Shown here in pieces: positions 1 to 7,858 of a DNA stretch of 64,000 bases. The translations under genes and the position numbers were made by a program. How positions within the stretch are numbered: the stretch's first letter is position 1; each line of letters opens with the position of its first letter. Source of the DNA: JBFLYZ01 sp040756415 (GTDB lineage: Bacteria; Bacteroidota; Bacteroidia; JADZBD01); NCBI GenBank assembly GCA_040756415.1, contig JBFLYZ010000002.1, forward strand, positions 1 through 64,000, read 5' to 3'. Under the pieces are notes generated by a model that had not been told where the DNA came from, did no database searches, and was given only the letters and a program-made list of their open reading frames with translations.

Positions 1-119
1 CAGCTCTGCCTGAAAGTGGAGCACTCGATCAGGTCGAATTCCCGGCCGTAGAACTTGCGCGCTGCCATATCGTGATACGAGGCGGCTGTTCCGAAGATGG
101 CTACTTTAGGATTTCTCAT
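1..119 (-). CDS. pheA: Prephenate dehydratase, N-terminal part (cut by window start)
   Basis: Only the first 39 codons are inside the window; the gene runs off the left edge. The visible protein starts MRNPKVAIFGTAASYHDMAA and continues to a FDLIECSTFRQ stretch. This matches the opening of the prephenate dehydratase catalytic fold, where a beta strand, a Gly-x-x-x-Ser/Tyr-x-H/N loop and an IVEC-T-F element bind prephenate. The enzyme converts prephenate to phenylpyruvate, the committed step to phenylalanine. The ATG at 119 is the first start after the terminator hairpin at 147-175. The leader ORF with Phe and Tyr codons just upstream independently supports an aromatic amino acid function. The C-terminal ACT domain, if present, is outside the window. 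The family call is good but rests on a short stretch. Confidence 0.8.
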   Translation of the reverse strand, partial: MRNPKVAIFGTAASYHDMAARKFYGREFDLIECSTFRQS

Positions 120-140
120 GTTGCTTGGCTTTATGTGCAT

Positions 141-175
141 AAAAAAAGCGAGTCCCGACTGGATCGGGACTCGCT
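141..175 (-). terminator. Intrinsic terminator of the pheA attenuator
   Basis: On the minus strand a perfect 12-bp stem (175-164 pairing with 158-147, loop 163-159) is followed by seven T residues (147-141). It lies 24 nt after the stop of the leader ORF and 21 nt before the pheA ATG, so it can only act on transcripts entering pheA. Its 5' arm contains GTCCCG (170-165), which can pair with CGGGAC (230-225) inside leader codons 17-19. That pairing would be a short competing antiterminator core of 6 bp. Confidence 0.88.
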
Positions 176-198
176 TCAGGTTGAGGTCTTATGTTCAG

Positions 199-279
199 TT
201 ACGCATATAAGCTCTTCCCTGGCTGTCCCGCTGAGGATGCCGGATAAAAGAAGAAGAAATATGCCTTTCTTGTTTTCAT
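199..279 (-). CDS. pheL: Phe/Tyr leader peptide of the pheA attenuator
   Basis: This is a 26-codon ORF lying between argH and pheA. Its peptide starts MKTRKAYFFFFYPASS, giving four consecutive Phe codons (residues 8-11) bracketed by Tyr codons (7 and 12), with a third Tyr near the end. It is followed by a strong intrinsic terminator and then the prephenate dehydratase gene. This is the standard layout of ribosome-mediated attenuation, as in enterobacterial pheL. If the ribosome stalls at the Phe/Tyr codons, codons 17-19 stay free to pair with the terminator 5' arm and pheA is read. If it runs on, the terminator folds. The ATG at 279 sits about 15 nt after a Bacteroidota promoter -7 box. The gene is unlikely to be in any protein database because of its size. 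Mechanism is inferred from layout. Confidence 0.85.
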   Translation of the reverse strand: MKTRKAYFFFFYPASSAGQPGKSLYA

Positions 280-294
280 TACTTGTTTACGCTG

Positions 295-327
295 CAAATA
301 TAGATCAATTTTTTCGTCAACTCCAAA
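295..327 (-). promoter_or_regulatory. Bacteroidota-type promoter for the pheA leader
   Basis: On the minus strand, TTTG (327-324) and TATATTTG (302-295) are separated by 21 nt. They match the Bacteroidota sigma consensus TTTG near -33 and TAnnTTTG near -7. The predicted start of transcription is around 288, a few bases before the leader ATG at 279. The promoter lies just past the argH stop, so pheA has its own promoter despite being downstream of the arginine operon. Confidence 0.7.
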
Positions 328-328
328 T

Positions 329-1663
329 TTATTTCCAAACTGCCTCTTCGCCACATGCCGCTGCCATAATTTTGCCCATCTGCAGCTCCATCCGTTCTTT
401 GATCCGGTCATTGCACAGGTTGCCGGCACTTCCCTCGTGGGTGCGTACGATATTCCGTTCCGGCTTAAAGAGCCCCTGTTCGATCTGCCGCGATACCTGC
501 TTATAGGCCTCACGGAAGGGAAGGCCTCCCACGACCAGTTCATTAACCGCCTCTACACTGAACAGGTGATCGTACTTTTTATCTTCCAGTATATTTTCTC
601 TTACCATCATGTGCGGCAGCATGAATCGGCTTATTTCCAGGCAGGCTTTCAGCTCTGCAACCGCTGGGAAAAGTATCTCCTTGGTGAGCTGCAGGTCGCG
701 GTGATAACCCGAGGGCAGGTTGGCTGTCAGCAGCGCGAGTTCGTTCGGCAATGCCTGTATCCTGTTGCACTTGGCCCTGATGAGCTCGAACACATCCGGG
801 TTTTTCTTATGCGGCATGATGCTGCTGCCGGTGCACAGCTCGTCAGGGAACGAAACAAAGCCCAGGTCCTGGCTGGTATAGAGGCATACATCAAAGGCCA
901 GTTTCGCCAGCGTTGCGGCCAGGCATGACATGGCCATGGCAACGATCTTCTCTGTTTTGCCGCGCGTCATCTGGGCGTACAGCGAATTATAGTTGAGGCT
1001 TTCAAAGTTCATCAGCTCGGTGGTCAGCCCGCGCTTCAGGCCAAATGATGATCCGTAGCCGGCAGCAGATCCCAGCGGGTTCCTGTTCGCAACGTGGAAG
1101 GCGGCCAGCACCATTTCCATATCATCGGTCAGGCTTTCGGCATAAGCCCCGAACCAAAGGCCGAAAGAAGAAGGCATGGCCACCTGGAAATGCGTATAGC
1201 CGGGCAATTGCCTGTCCTTATGTTTTTCACTCAGCGTGAGCAGGGTATCGAACAGGCCTTTGACCTGTAATGATATCTGCCGGAGCTCTTCACGCAGGTA
1301 AAGCTTGATATCGAGCAGCACCTGGTCGTTGCGCGAACGCCCCGTATGCAGCTTCTTGCCCGCCTCGCCTATCCTGCGCGTAAGCAGCAGTTCCACCTGC
1401 GAGTGCACATCCTCCACGCCTTCCTCTATCCTGAACTTCCCCGTGCGTATCTCTTCGCGGATCCGCTCCAGCCCTGAAAGTATCTGCTCCAGCTCCTGCC
1501 TGCTGAGCAGCCCTGCCGATTCAAGCATGGCGGCATGCGCCACCGAACCGGTCACATCATACTCAGCCAGCAGCAGGTCGAACTCCTTGTCCCTTCCTAC
1601 CGTAAATTGCTCCACCAGCAGGCTGAGCCTAGTTTGTTCTTTTTCCCAAAGTTTGTTTTCCAT
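329..1663 (-). CDS. argH: Argininosuccinate lyase
   Basis: This 444-residue protein catalyses the last step of arginine synthesis, splitting argininosuccinate into arginine and fumarate in the cytoplasm. It belongs to the fumarase/aspartase superfamily. HTGRSRND is at residues 106-113, and the family signature GSSIMPHKKNPD at 279-290 carries the catalytic Ser loop. The length is close to the usual 450-470. It is the final gene of the arginine operon, starting 3 nt after argB. No argE (deacylase) gene separates argB and argH. The pheA leader promoter begins within a few bases of its stop codon. Confidence 0.96.
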   Translation of the reverse strand: MENKLWEKEQTRLSLLVEQFTVGRDKEFDLLLAEYDVTGSVAHAAMLESAGLLSRQELEQILSGLERIREEIRTGKFRIEEGVEDVHSQVELLLTRRIGEAGKKLHTGRSRNDQVLLDIKLYLREELRQISLQVKGLFDTLLTLSEKHKDRQLPGYTHFQVAMPSSFGLWFGAYAESLTDDMEMVLAAFHVANRNPLGSAAGYGSSFGLKRGLTTELMNFESLNYNSLYAQMTRGKTEKIVAMAMSCLAATLAKLAFDVCLYTSQDLGFVSFPDELCTGSSIMPHKKNPDVFELIRAKCNRIQALPNELALLTANLPSGYHRDLQLTKEILFPAVAELKACLEISRFMLPHMMVRENILEDKKYDHLFSVEAVNELVVGGLPFREAYKQVSRQIEQGLFKPERNIVRTHEGSAGNLCNDRIKERMELQMGKIMAAACGEEAVWK

Positions 1664-1666
1664 GAT

Positions 1667-2455
1667 CTATGCTGTTAGAATTGTTCCGCAATGCTCCTTT
1701 GCCTGTATGATCTCGCTGAGGCTGCCCGAATCTCCGATAACGACCCGGCTCACCCCCTTGACTATTGCCGCGAACGAATTGTCCAGCTTGGGTATCATCC
1801 CCTGGGAGATGGCTCCTTCCTGCAGCAATCGCCTGTATTCGCTTTCGGTCATCACAGGGATCAATGATCCCGCATCCTCCACGTTCTTCATCACACCTTT
1901 CTTCTCGAAACAATAATTAAGCTGCACCTCGTACCGCTCCGAGAAACTTATCGCCAGCGCGGCCGCTATCGTATCCGCGTTCGTATTGAACAACTGCCCC
2001 TTGCTGTCGTGAGTGATCGGACAAAAAACAAGGGTAAGGCCCTCCTCGACCAGCTTCGCTAAAAGCGGAACATTGATCTCATCGATATCGCCCGCGTAGC
2101 CGAAATCGATCCCGCCTCCCTGGCGCTTATGCGCCCGAATGCTGTTCAGGTCGGCCCCGCTGAGCCCCAGCGCATTCACAGCCCGTGCCTGCAGCAGCGC
2201 CACCATACGCTTGTTGAGCAGGCCCGCATATACCATGGTAACCACTTCCAGCGTTTTGGCATCGGTGATCCTGCGGCCGTTCACCATGGCCTGCGATATT
2301 CCCAGCTTTTCAGCCAGCTCGCTGGCCAGCTTCCCTCCGCCATGCACCACTATTTTACGCTCCCTGATCCCCGAAAGATCATCCAGGAACTTTTCGAGCG
2401 AAGGGCCGTCATCGAGCACCTTGCCTCCTACCTTAATGATGTGCAGCTTGTTCAT
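1667..2455 (-). CDS. argB: N-acylglutamate kinase (acetyl- or succinylglutamate kinase)
   Basis: This 262-residue protein is an amino acid kinase family member that phosphorylates the gamma carboxylate of N-acylglutamate. The N-terminal IIKVGGKVLDD nucleotide-binding loop and a following HGGGK motif are intact. The length is typical of compact bacterial ArgB enzymes. The start at 2455 overlaps the end of the carbamoyltransferase gene by 23 nt, suggesting coupled translation. Because the neighbouring carbamoyltransferase looks like a succinylornithine enzyme, the true substrate may be N-succinylglutamate, as reported for Bacteroides. The sequence alone does not settle this. Confidence 0.93.
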   Translation of the reverse strand: MNKLHIIKVGGKVLDDGPSLEKFLDDLSGIRERKIVVHGGGKLASELAEKLGISQAMVNGRRITDAKTLEVVTMVYAGLLNKRMVALLQARAVNALGLSGADLNSIRAHKRQGGGIDFGYAGDIDEINVPLLAKLVEEGLTLVFCPITHDSKGQLFNTNADTIAAALAISFSERYEVQLNYCFEKKGVMKNVEDAGSLIPVMTESEYRRLLQEGAISQGMIPKLDNSFAAIVKGVSRVVIGDSGSLSEIIQAKEHCGTILTA

Positions 2456-3434
2456 ATTTGGCCGGTTTTTCAGATACAGGTGTATAGTTGTGCTCGAGCA
2501 GGGTCTTGATCACGGCCTGTGCCGCGTAGAGCCTGTTTTCCGCCTGCCGGAGCACCAGTGAATCGGGACTGTCGAGGATAGCATCGCTCAGCTCCACGTT
2601 CCTTCGAACAGGAAGACAATGCATGACCTTGGCTTTCCGGGTCAGGCCAAGCTTCTCGCGGGTCAGCATCCATGATGCGGCCGATGGATGCACCTTCCCG
2701 TATTCATGGTACGATGACCAGTTCTTGACATAAACGAAATCGGCATCTTTCAATGCTTCACACTGGTCATACACGATCCTGGCGCCCCTGGTGTAATCAT
2801 CGCACAATTCGAAGCCCTCGGGCTGGACGATAGTCAGATCAGCCTGTTCGCGGGTCATCCATTCGGCAAACGAATTGGCCACGGCCTGGGGCAGGGCTTT
2901 GATGTGAGGGGCCCAGGTCAATACGATCCTGGGCGGGTGCGCTTTTTTCCAGGCCTCCCTGATGGTCATGGCATCGGCCAGGCTCTGCAACGGATGCAGC
3001 GTAGCGCTTTCGAGGCTGATGACCGGCACCCGGCAGTACTTCATGAACTTTACCAGGGCCTGCTCGCTGTAGTCTTCCTGCTTATCCGCCAGCCCGGGAA
3101 AGCAGCGGATGCCTATGATATCGCAATACTGTCCCATGACGGCAGCCGCATCTTTCACGTGCTCGGCCTTGCTGCCGTTCATCACCGCACCGTCACCGAA
3201 CTCCAGCGCCCATCCCTCCTTATCGATATTCATGACCATAACGTTCATGCCCAGGTTCATGGCGGCCCGCTGGGTACTCAGGCGCGTGCGCAGGCTGGGA
3301 TTCATAAAAATAAGCCCCAGCGTTTTGTTCTTTCCCAGGCCAGCGAAAGCGAAAGGAGCCTTCTTGAGGTAAAGGGCCTGGGCGATCAGTTCGCTGACAT
3401 TTTTCACATCGTGAACCGTAGTGAAGTGTTTCAT
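2433..3434 (-). CDS. argF': N-succinylornithine (or N-acetylornithine) carbamoyltransferase
   Basis: This 333-residue transcarbamylase transfers a carbamoyl group from carbamoyl phosphate to an N-acylated ornithine, as in Bacteroidota and Xanthomonas, instead of free ornithine. The carbamoyl-phosphate loop is FMNPSLRTR (43-51), and HPLQ (147-150) forms the second part of the active site. Residue 90, in the loop NGSKAEHVKDA, is Ala. In Bacteroides fragilis the enzyme has Pro at this place and is succinyl-specific. In Xanthomonas it is Glu92 and the enzyme is acetyl-specific; small residues there were reported to shift that enzyme to succinylornithine. Ala90 therefore favours a succinylated pathway. 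The start codon overlaps the argD stop as ATGA. Confidence 0.92.
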   Translation of the reverse strand: MKHFTTVHDVKNVSELIAQALYLKKAPFAFAGLGKNKTLGLIFMNPSLRTRLSTQRAAMNLGMNVMVMNIDKEGWALEFGDGAVMNGSKAEHVKDAAAVMGQYCDIIGIRCFPGLADKQEDYSEQALVKFMKYCRVPVISLESATLHPLQSLADAMTIREAWKKAHPPRIVLTWAPHIKALPQAVANSFAEWMTREQADLTIVQPEGFELCDDYTRGARIVYDQCEALKDADFVYVKNWSSYHEYGKVHPSAASWMLTREKLGLTRKAKVMHCLPVRRNVELSDAILDSPDSLVLRQAENRLYAAQAVIKTLLEHNYTPVSEKPAKYEQAAHH

Positions 3435-4573
3435 GCTGTTTGTTTTTGTGATTTAAGTACCTTGTTGAGCGCATGCAGGAAGATATCGGCCTCTTCCCGT
3501 TTAATATTCAGGGCGGGCAGTATGCGTATCGTGTTTTTGTCCGATGCCGACCCGGTAAATATCCTCTCCTCGAACAATAGCCGTTTCCTGAGAGCGGCAC
3601 AGGCGAATTCGAGCTCGATGCCGATCATTAATCCCCTGCCCCTTACTTCCCGCACTCCTTCCAGGCGCTTTACCTGGTCCATGATGTAGCTCCCGGTTTC
3701 GAGCGCCCGCTGTACTAGGCCTTCTTCCCGTATCACATCCAGTACCGCTATGCCGGCTGCGCAGGCCAGGTGGTTGCCGCCAAAGGTGGTGCCCAGCATA
3801 CCCTGCCTGGCCTGGAAACGCGGAGAGATCAATACCCCGCCTACAGGAAAGCCGTTGCCCATACCCTTTGCCACCGTGATCAGGTCGGGCTGCGCACCGG
3901 CATACTGGTGAGCGAAGAACCTGCCGCTGCGCCCGTAGCCCGACTGCACTTCATCGAGTATCATCATCGCCCCCCACTGATCACATACGCTCCGGATCGT
4001 TTTCAAAAAACCCTCGGACGCAACACGCACTCCCGCCACGCCCTGTATACCTTCAACGATCACCGCGCATACGCTTTCATCCATGTGGGCTTCGAGAGCC
4101 TGCCCGTCATTGAAGCTGAGGAAAAGAACATTGCCCGTCCCGTTCACGGGCGCGGAAATGGCGCTGTCATCGGTAGCGGCCACGGCCAGGGAGGTGCGGC
4201 CGTGAAAGGCCCCGGAGAAAGCGATGATCTTTTTCCTGCCGTTATGGAAGGAGGCCAGCTTCAACGCGTTCTCATTGGCCTCAGCGCCCGAGTTGCAGAG
4301 GAAGAGGCTGTACCCGCTGTATCCCGAAAGTTCTCCCAGCTTTTCAGCGAGCTCTTCCTGCAACGATATCTTCACCGAGTTGGAATAAAAACCGATCCGT
4401 GCCGCCTGTCCGGTGAGTTGTTTTACATAATGCGGATGCGAATGGCCGATAGAGATGACGGCATGGCCGCCATACAGATCGAGGTACCGGGTCCCGGCCT
4501 TGTCCCACAGCCACAACCCCTGCGCCCCGAAGGGCTCAATGTCAAATAAGGGATATACGTCAAATAGTTTCAT
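3431..4573 (-). CDS. argD: Acylornithine aminotransferase
   Basis: This 380-residue class III PLP aminotransferase converts N-acylglutamate semialdehyde to N-acylornithine using glutamate. Visible features are the N-terminal DLYGGHAVISIGHSHP region, a NSGAEANENALK cofactor-binding segment, SGAFHGRT, an ILDEVQSGYGRSG motif with the cofactor Asp, and the PLP lysine in TVAKGMGNGFP. The length is normal. It lies 12 nt downstream of argC and overlaps argF' by 4 nt. Like the rest of the operon it could act on acetyl or succinyl intermediates. Confidence 0.95.
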   Translation of the reverse strand: MKLFDVYPLFDIEPFGAQGLWLWDKAGTRYLDLYGGHAVISIGHSHPHYVKQLTGQAARIGFYSNSVKISLQEELAEKLGELSGYSGYSLFLCNSGAEANENALKLASFHNGRKKIIAFSGAFHGRTSLAVAATDDSAISAPVNGTGNVLFLSFNDGQALEAHMDESVCAVIVEGIQGVAGVRVASEGFLKTIRSVCDQWGAMMILDEVQSGYGRSGRFFAHQYAGAQPDLITVAKGMGNGFPVGGVLISPRFQARQGMLGTTFGGNHLACAAGIAVLDVIREEGLVQRALETGSYIMDQVKRLEGVREVRGRGLMIGIELEFACAALRKRLLFEERIFTGSASDKNTIRILPALNIKREEADIFLHALNKVLKSQKQTA

Positions 4574-4585
4574 TCTATTTCGATT

Positions 4586-5548
4586 TTAAAATACAGATGC
4601 TTTCAGCTTTAACCCGGTTGTTTCTTCCAGCCCGAACATCAGGTTCATATTCTGCACGGCCTGGCCCGAAGCTCCTTTCAGCAGGTTATCGATCGCGCTG
4701 GTAACCGCCAGCTTGCTGCCGTGCTTTTCAACATGCAGCATGCATTTATTGGTGTTGACCACCTGCTTAAGGTCGATGGGGCTGTTGCTGACCTTTACAA
4801 AAGGATGCTGCGCATAAAATTCCCTGAACATCCGGCCGGCCTCTTCCCCGCTCAGGTCGCAGTGCATATATACGGTTGCCAGTATGCCCCTCGTAAAAGA
4901 GCCGCGCAGGGGAATGAAGCTGATCTCCTGCGAAAAATCGCTTTGCAGCATGCCTATGCCCTGCCTGATCTCTGACAGGTGCTGGTGCCCGAAAGCCTTA
5001 TATACGCTCAGGTTGTTCTGCCTCCAGCTAAAATGAGATGTTTCGCTCAGCGATTGGCCGGCACCTGTAGAGCCGGTTGTCGCATTGACGTGTATTTCAT
5101 GCCGGAGCAAGCTGCTTTTCGCAAGCGGAAGCAGGGCAAGTTGTATAGCCGTGGCAAAGCAACCGGGATTGGCCACCTGCCGCGACCGGCCGATCTTTTC
5201 CCTGTTCAACTCGGGGAGGCCGTAGGTAAAATCGCTTCCTACGCGAAAATCCTGCGACAGGTCGATCACCCGCGTATGCGGGCCCGGGCTGTTTCCGGCC
5301 AGGAATTTCCTGGACTCCCCGTGACCCAGGCAGAGAAACAGCACATCGATATCACCGGATATGCTATCGGTGAATTTCAAGACGGTCTCCCCCAGCAGAT
5401 CGGTATGTACCTCGCTGACGTATTTTCCCGCATTGCTTTTGCTGTGGGCGAAAGCGATCTCAGCGGCCGGGTGATGCAGCAGCAGGCGGATCAGCTCTCC
5501 GCCCGTATACCCCGCGCTGCCGGCTAGGCCTATCCTGATCTTATTCAT
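4586..5548 (-). CDS. argC: N-acyl-gamma-glutamyl-phosphate reductase
   Basis: This 320-residue enzyme reduces N-acylglutamyl phosphate to the semialdehyde with NADPH. The N-terminal Rossmann motif GSAGYTGGELIRLL and the NPGCFATA motif with the catalytic cysteine are both present. A conserved GSFTRGILATVY strand follows in the catalytic domain. The start codon overlaps the argG stop (ATGA), which supports the ATG at 5548. Length and architecture are ordinary for type 1 ArgC. Confidence 0.95.
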   Translation of the reverse strand: MNKIRIGLAGSAGYTGGELIRLLLHHPAAEIAFAHSKSNAGKYVSEVHTDLLGETVLKFTDSISGDIDVLFLCLGHGESRKFLAGNSPGPHTRVIDLSQDFRVGSDFTYGLPELNREKIGRSRQVANPGCFATAIQLALLPLAKSSLLRHEIHVNATTGSTGAGQSLSETSHFSWRQNNLSVYKAFGHQHLSEIRQGIGMLQSDFSQEISFIPLRGSFTRGILATVYMHCDLSGEEAGRMFREFYAQHPFVKVSNSPIDLKQVVNTNKCMLHVEKHGSKLAVTSAIDNLLKGASGQAVQNMNLMFGLEETTGLKLKASVF

Positions 5549-6750
5549 TTGGCCAGCGCGGTATTTTGTATGGCATGGTAGATAGCCGCCTGGTTGCCGA
5601 ATATCCTGGCAAAGCCCTTTACATCATCTCCCGTCCAGGTCTTATTCATTTCGCCATAGCTGCCGAAACGGGCCGACATCAGGTCGAACTCCGACTCGAT
5701 CCCGTTCAGCACAAAGCGGTGCGGCATCAGGGTAAGGAAAACCTTGCCGCTCACCTGCTGCTGGGTATCTTCCAGGAAGCGTTCGATATTGCGCATGACC
5801 GGATCGAGGTACTGCCCCTCGTGCAGCCAGTTGCCGTACCAGGAGGCCAACTGGTCTTTCCAGTACAATTGCCATTTGGTGAGCACATGTTTTTCGAGCA
5901 GGTGATGGGCTTTGATGATGATCAGCGGTGCGGCCGCCTCGAACCCTACACGGCCCTTGATGCCGATGATGGTATCGCCAACATGCACATCGCGCCCTAT
6001 GCCGTAGGGGCCGGCCATATCCTGCAGCTTACGGATGGCTTCCACCGGGTGGCTGAACAGCTCCCCATTCACGCCACAGAGCTCGCCCTTCAGGAATTCC
6101 AGCGTTACCTCTTCGCTGCCCGTTTTCCCGATCCCCGTGGGATAGGCTTCTTCGGGCAGCGGGAGGTGAGAGGTCAGCGTTTCCTTACCGCCCACAGAGG
6201 TGCCCCATATGCCTTTGTTTATGCTGTATTTCGCCTTGTCGAAGTTCATGCTTACACCGTGCGCTTTGAGGTATGCGATCTCCTCTTCGCGCGATAGTTT
6301 CATGTCGCGGACAGGCGTAATGACCGCCATGCCGGGTATCAGTATATTGAACACCATATCAAAGCGCACCTGGTCATTGCCCGCGCCCGTGCTGCCGTGC
6401 GCCACAGCGTCAGCGTTGATCAGGCGGGCATATTCGGCTACCGCAACGGCCTGCGAGATGCGCTCAGCGCTTACGGAAAGCGGGTAAGTATTGTTCTTAA
6501 GCACATTGCCGAACACCAGGTATTTGATCACCTTGTTATAGAACCCTGCCGTCTCATCCACGCACCGGAACGATTTTACCCCCAGCGCGAGCGCATGCCG
6601 CTCGATGCGCGCCAGCTCTTCGGCCGTGAAACCGCCCGTGTTGACGGTCAGGGCATGCACTTCCATGTTCTTTTCCTTTGACAGATAAATGGCGCAATAG
6701 GTAGTATCCAAACCACCGCTGAATGCCAGTACCACTTTTTTTGTTTTCAT
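5545..6750 (-). CDS. argG: Argininosuccinate synthase
   Basis: This 401-residue protein ligates citrulline and aspartate with ATP. The PP-loop KVVLAFSGGLDTTYCAIY is at the N-terminus, followed by HGSTGAGNDQVRFD, the citrulline/aspartate-binding region. The length matches type 1 ArgG. It is the second gene of the operon, 36 nt after the GNAT gene and overlapping argC by 4 nt. The presence of argG and argH alongside an N-acylornithine carbamoyltransferase implies a deacylase encoded elsewhere to release citrulline. Confidence 0.96.
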   Translation of the reverse strand: MKTKKVVLAFSGGLDTTYCAIYLSKEKNMEVHALTVNTGGFTAEELARIERHALALGVKSFRCVDETAGFYNKVIKYLVFGNVLKNNTYPLSVSAERISQAVAVAEYARLINADAVAHGSTGAGNDQVRFDMVFNILIPGMAVITPVRDMKLSREEEIAYLKAHGVSMNFDKAKYSINKGIWGTSVGGKETLTSHLPLPEEAYPTGIGKTGSEEVTLEFLKGELCGVNGELFSHPVEAIRKLQDMAGPYGIGRDVHVGDTIIGIKGRVGFEAAAPLIIIKAHHLLEKHVLTKWQLYWKDQLASWYGNWLHEGQYLDPVMRNIERFLEDTQQQVSGKVFLTLMPHRFVLNGIESEFDLMSARFGSYGEMNKTWTGDDVKGFARIFGNQAAIYHAIQNTALAK

Positions 6751-6786
6751 TTTTTTAATGGTTAGAGGAAGGACAGGCCTTCCGGG

Positions 6787-7491
6787 TTAAAAATTAAAGA
6801 ACGAGATCAGCGATTTCTTCTTCTCCTTCTCCTCACCGCTTTTACTGCCGCGCAGAAGGGCGATCTGCTTGATCTTCATAAAGCGCTCGTACAGCTTAGA
6901 TTTGCGCGCAAAATCCCACAGGCCTTTCGCGGGCTCGCCTTTCTCTTTGTCGGCCGGATCGTACAACATGGCCGTGCAAAGGCAGTTCTTGCGCTCTTTG
7001 CTCACCAGTATCCCGAAGTTTACGCAACTGCGGCAGCCTTTCCAGAACTCATCATCATCGGTCAGCTCGGAATAGGTTACGGGCTCATAGCCCAGCTCAG
7101 AGTTGATCTTCATGACCGCCAGCCCCGTTGTCAGGCCGAATATCTTGGCCTCAGGGAATTTGCTTCGCGAAAGCCCGAATATCTTTTTCTTGATCGCTTT
7201 CGCCAGCCCGCTTTTCCGGTAAGGCGGTGCCACAATAAGGCCCGAGTTGGCCACATATTTACCATGGCCCCAGGTCTCGATGTAGCAGAAACCCGCCCAC
7301 GCTCCGTCAGGCGCAAAGGCGATCACGGCTTTTCCTTCCAGCATTTTTTCCGATATGTATTCGGGCGAACGCCTGGCGATACCCGTTCCGCGGGCCCTGG
7401 CCGATGCGGCCATCTCCTCGCAGATCTGCTCCGCGAAGCCAAGGTGCTCTTTACCGGCAACTACAATGGTGCAATCTGTTGATGCATTCAT
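6787..7491 (-). CDS. GNAT acyltransferase, likely N-acylglutamate synthase of the arginine operon
   Basis: This protein of about 234 residues is first in the arginine operon, where a glutamate acyltransferase is the missing first step. The central region carries GNAT features: a VANSGLIVAPPYRKSGLAKAI stretch forms the acyl-CoA-binding strand and the R/Q-x-x-G-x-A loop. A Cys-containing segment (GCRSCVNFG, KNCLCTAMLY) follows in the C-terminal half and is unusual for a short GNAT. I prefer the ATG at 7491 (MNASTDC...) to the longer frame opening at 7518, because conserved-looking sequence begins there. Role in making N-acetyl- or N-succinylglutamate is inferred from operon position. Confidence 0.72.
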   Translation of the reverse strand: MNASTDCTIVVAGKEHLGFAEQICEEMAASARARGTGIARRSPEYISEKMLEGKAVIAFAPDGAWAGFCYIETWGHGKYVANSGLIVAPPYRKSGLAKAIKKKIFGLSRSKFPEAKIFGLTTGLAVMKINSELGYEPVTYSELTDDDEFWKGCRSCVNFGILVSKERKNCLCTAMLYDPADKEKGEPAKGLWDFARKSKLYERFMKIKQIALLRGSKSGEEKEKKKSLISFFNF

Positions 7492-7617
7492 AACAAAAAA
7501 TTGTGTGAAATGGATCATGTAGGATGCACAAACTCCTTAGAGCTGCGCTCCTGAATTAATTCTCAATCTCTTTGAGGGAAAGGCTCCGCGTAGGGGCCCG
7601 GGGTCAATGTGGACGCA

Positions 7618-7749
7618 TCAGCGTCTCGGGAAATAGGGGACTTTACTGCACACCGGGGCTGAAAGGGCAGGGATAAACAAAACAGCAATGGCACTGAACA
7701 CCTTGTCAGCCGCTGAAAAGAAGTTGAATTTCAACTTTGCTTTTTTCAT
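7618..7749 (-). CDS. Small ORF in the arginine operon leader (43 codons)
   Basis: This short ORF, MKKAKLKFNFFSAAD... ending in Arg-Arg before TGA, lies in the 340-nt gap between fabH and the arginine operon. The middle is hydrophobic (VFSAIAVLFIPALSA). The last codons and stop sit in a GACGC-TGAT-GCGTC hairpin, with the TGA in the loop. A ribosome pausing at the two terminal Arg codons could melt this hairpin, so it may be a leader peptide for arginine control. I do not recognise the protein. No strong terminator follows: a GC-rich hairpin around 7574-7592 has a mismatch and only three T residues. Coding status is uncertain. Confidence 0.35.
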   Translation of the reverse strand: MKKAKLKFNFFSAADKVFSAIAVLFIPALSAPVCSKVPYFPRR

Positions 7750-7799
7750 TTTTACTTCTTTTTTAGATAAAAGAATTAAACTGTATTTAAAATGCCGTG

Positions 7800-7831
7800 C
7801 AAAGATTCCTAAAAAAATCTCATACACGCAA
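7800..7831 (-). promoter_or_regulatory. Candidate promoter of the arginine operon
   Basis: On the minus strand, TTG (7831-7829) and AATCTTTG (7807-7800) are 21 nt apart. This is one base away from the Bacteroidota -7 consensus TAnnTTTG. Transcripts would start around 7793 and carry a leader of roughly 300 nt before the GNAT gene. Apart from the small ORF and two weak hairpins I see no recognisable riboswitch in that leader. Confidence 0.4.
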
Positions 7832-7858
7832 GGGTTTTCCTGTTTTTTTTCTTTCCGC

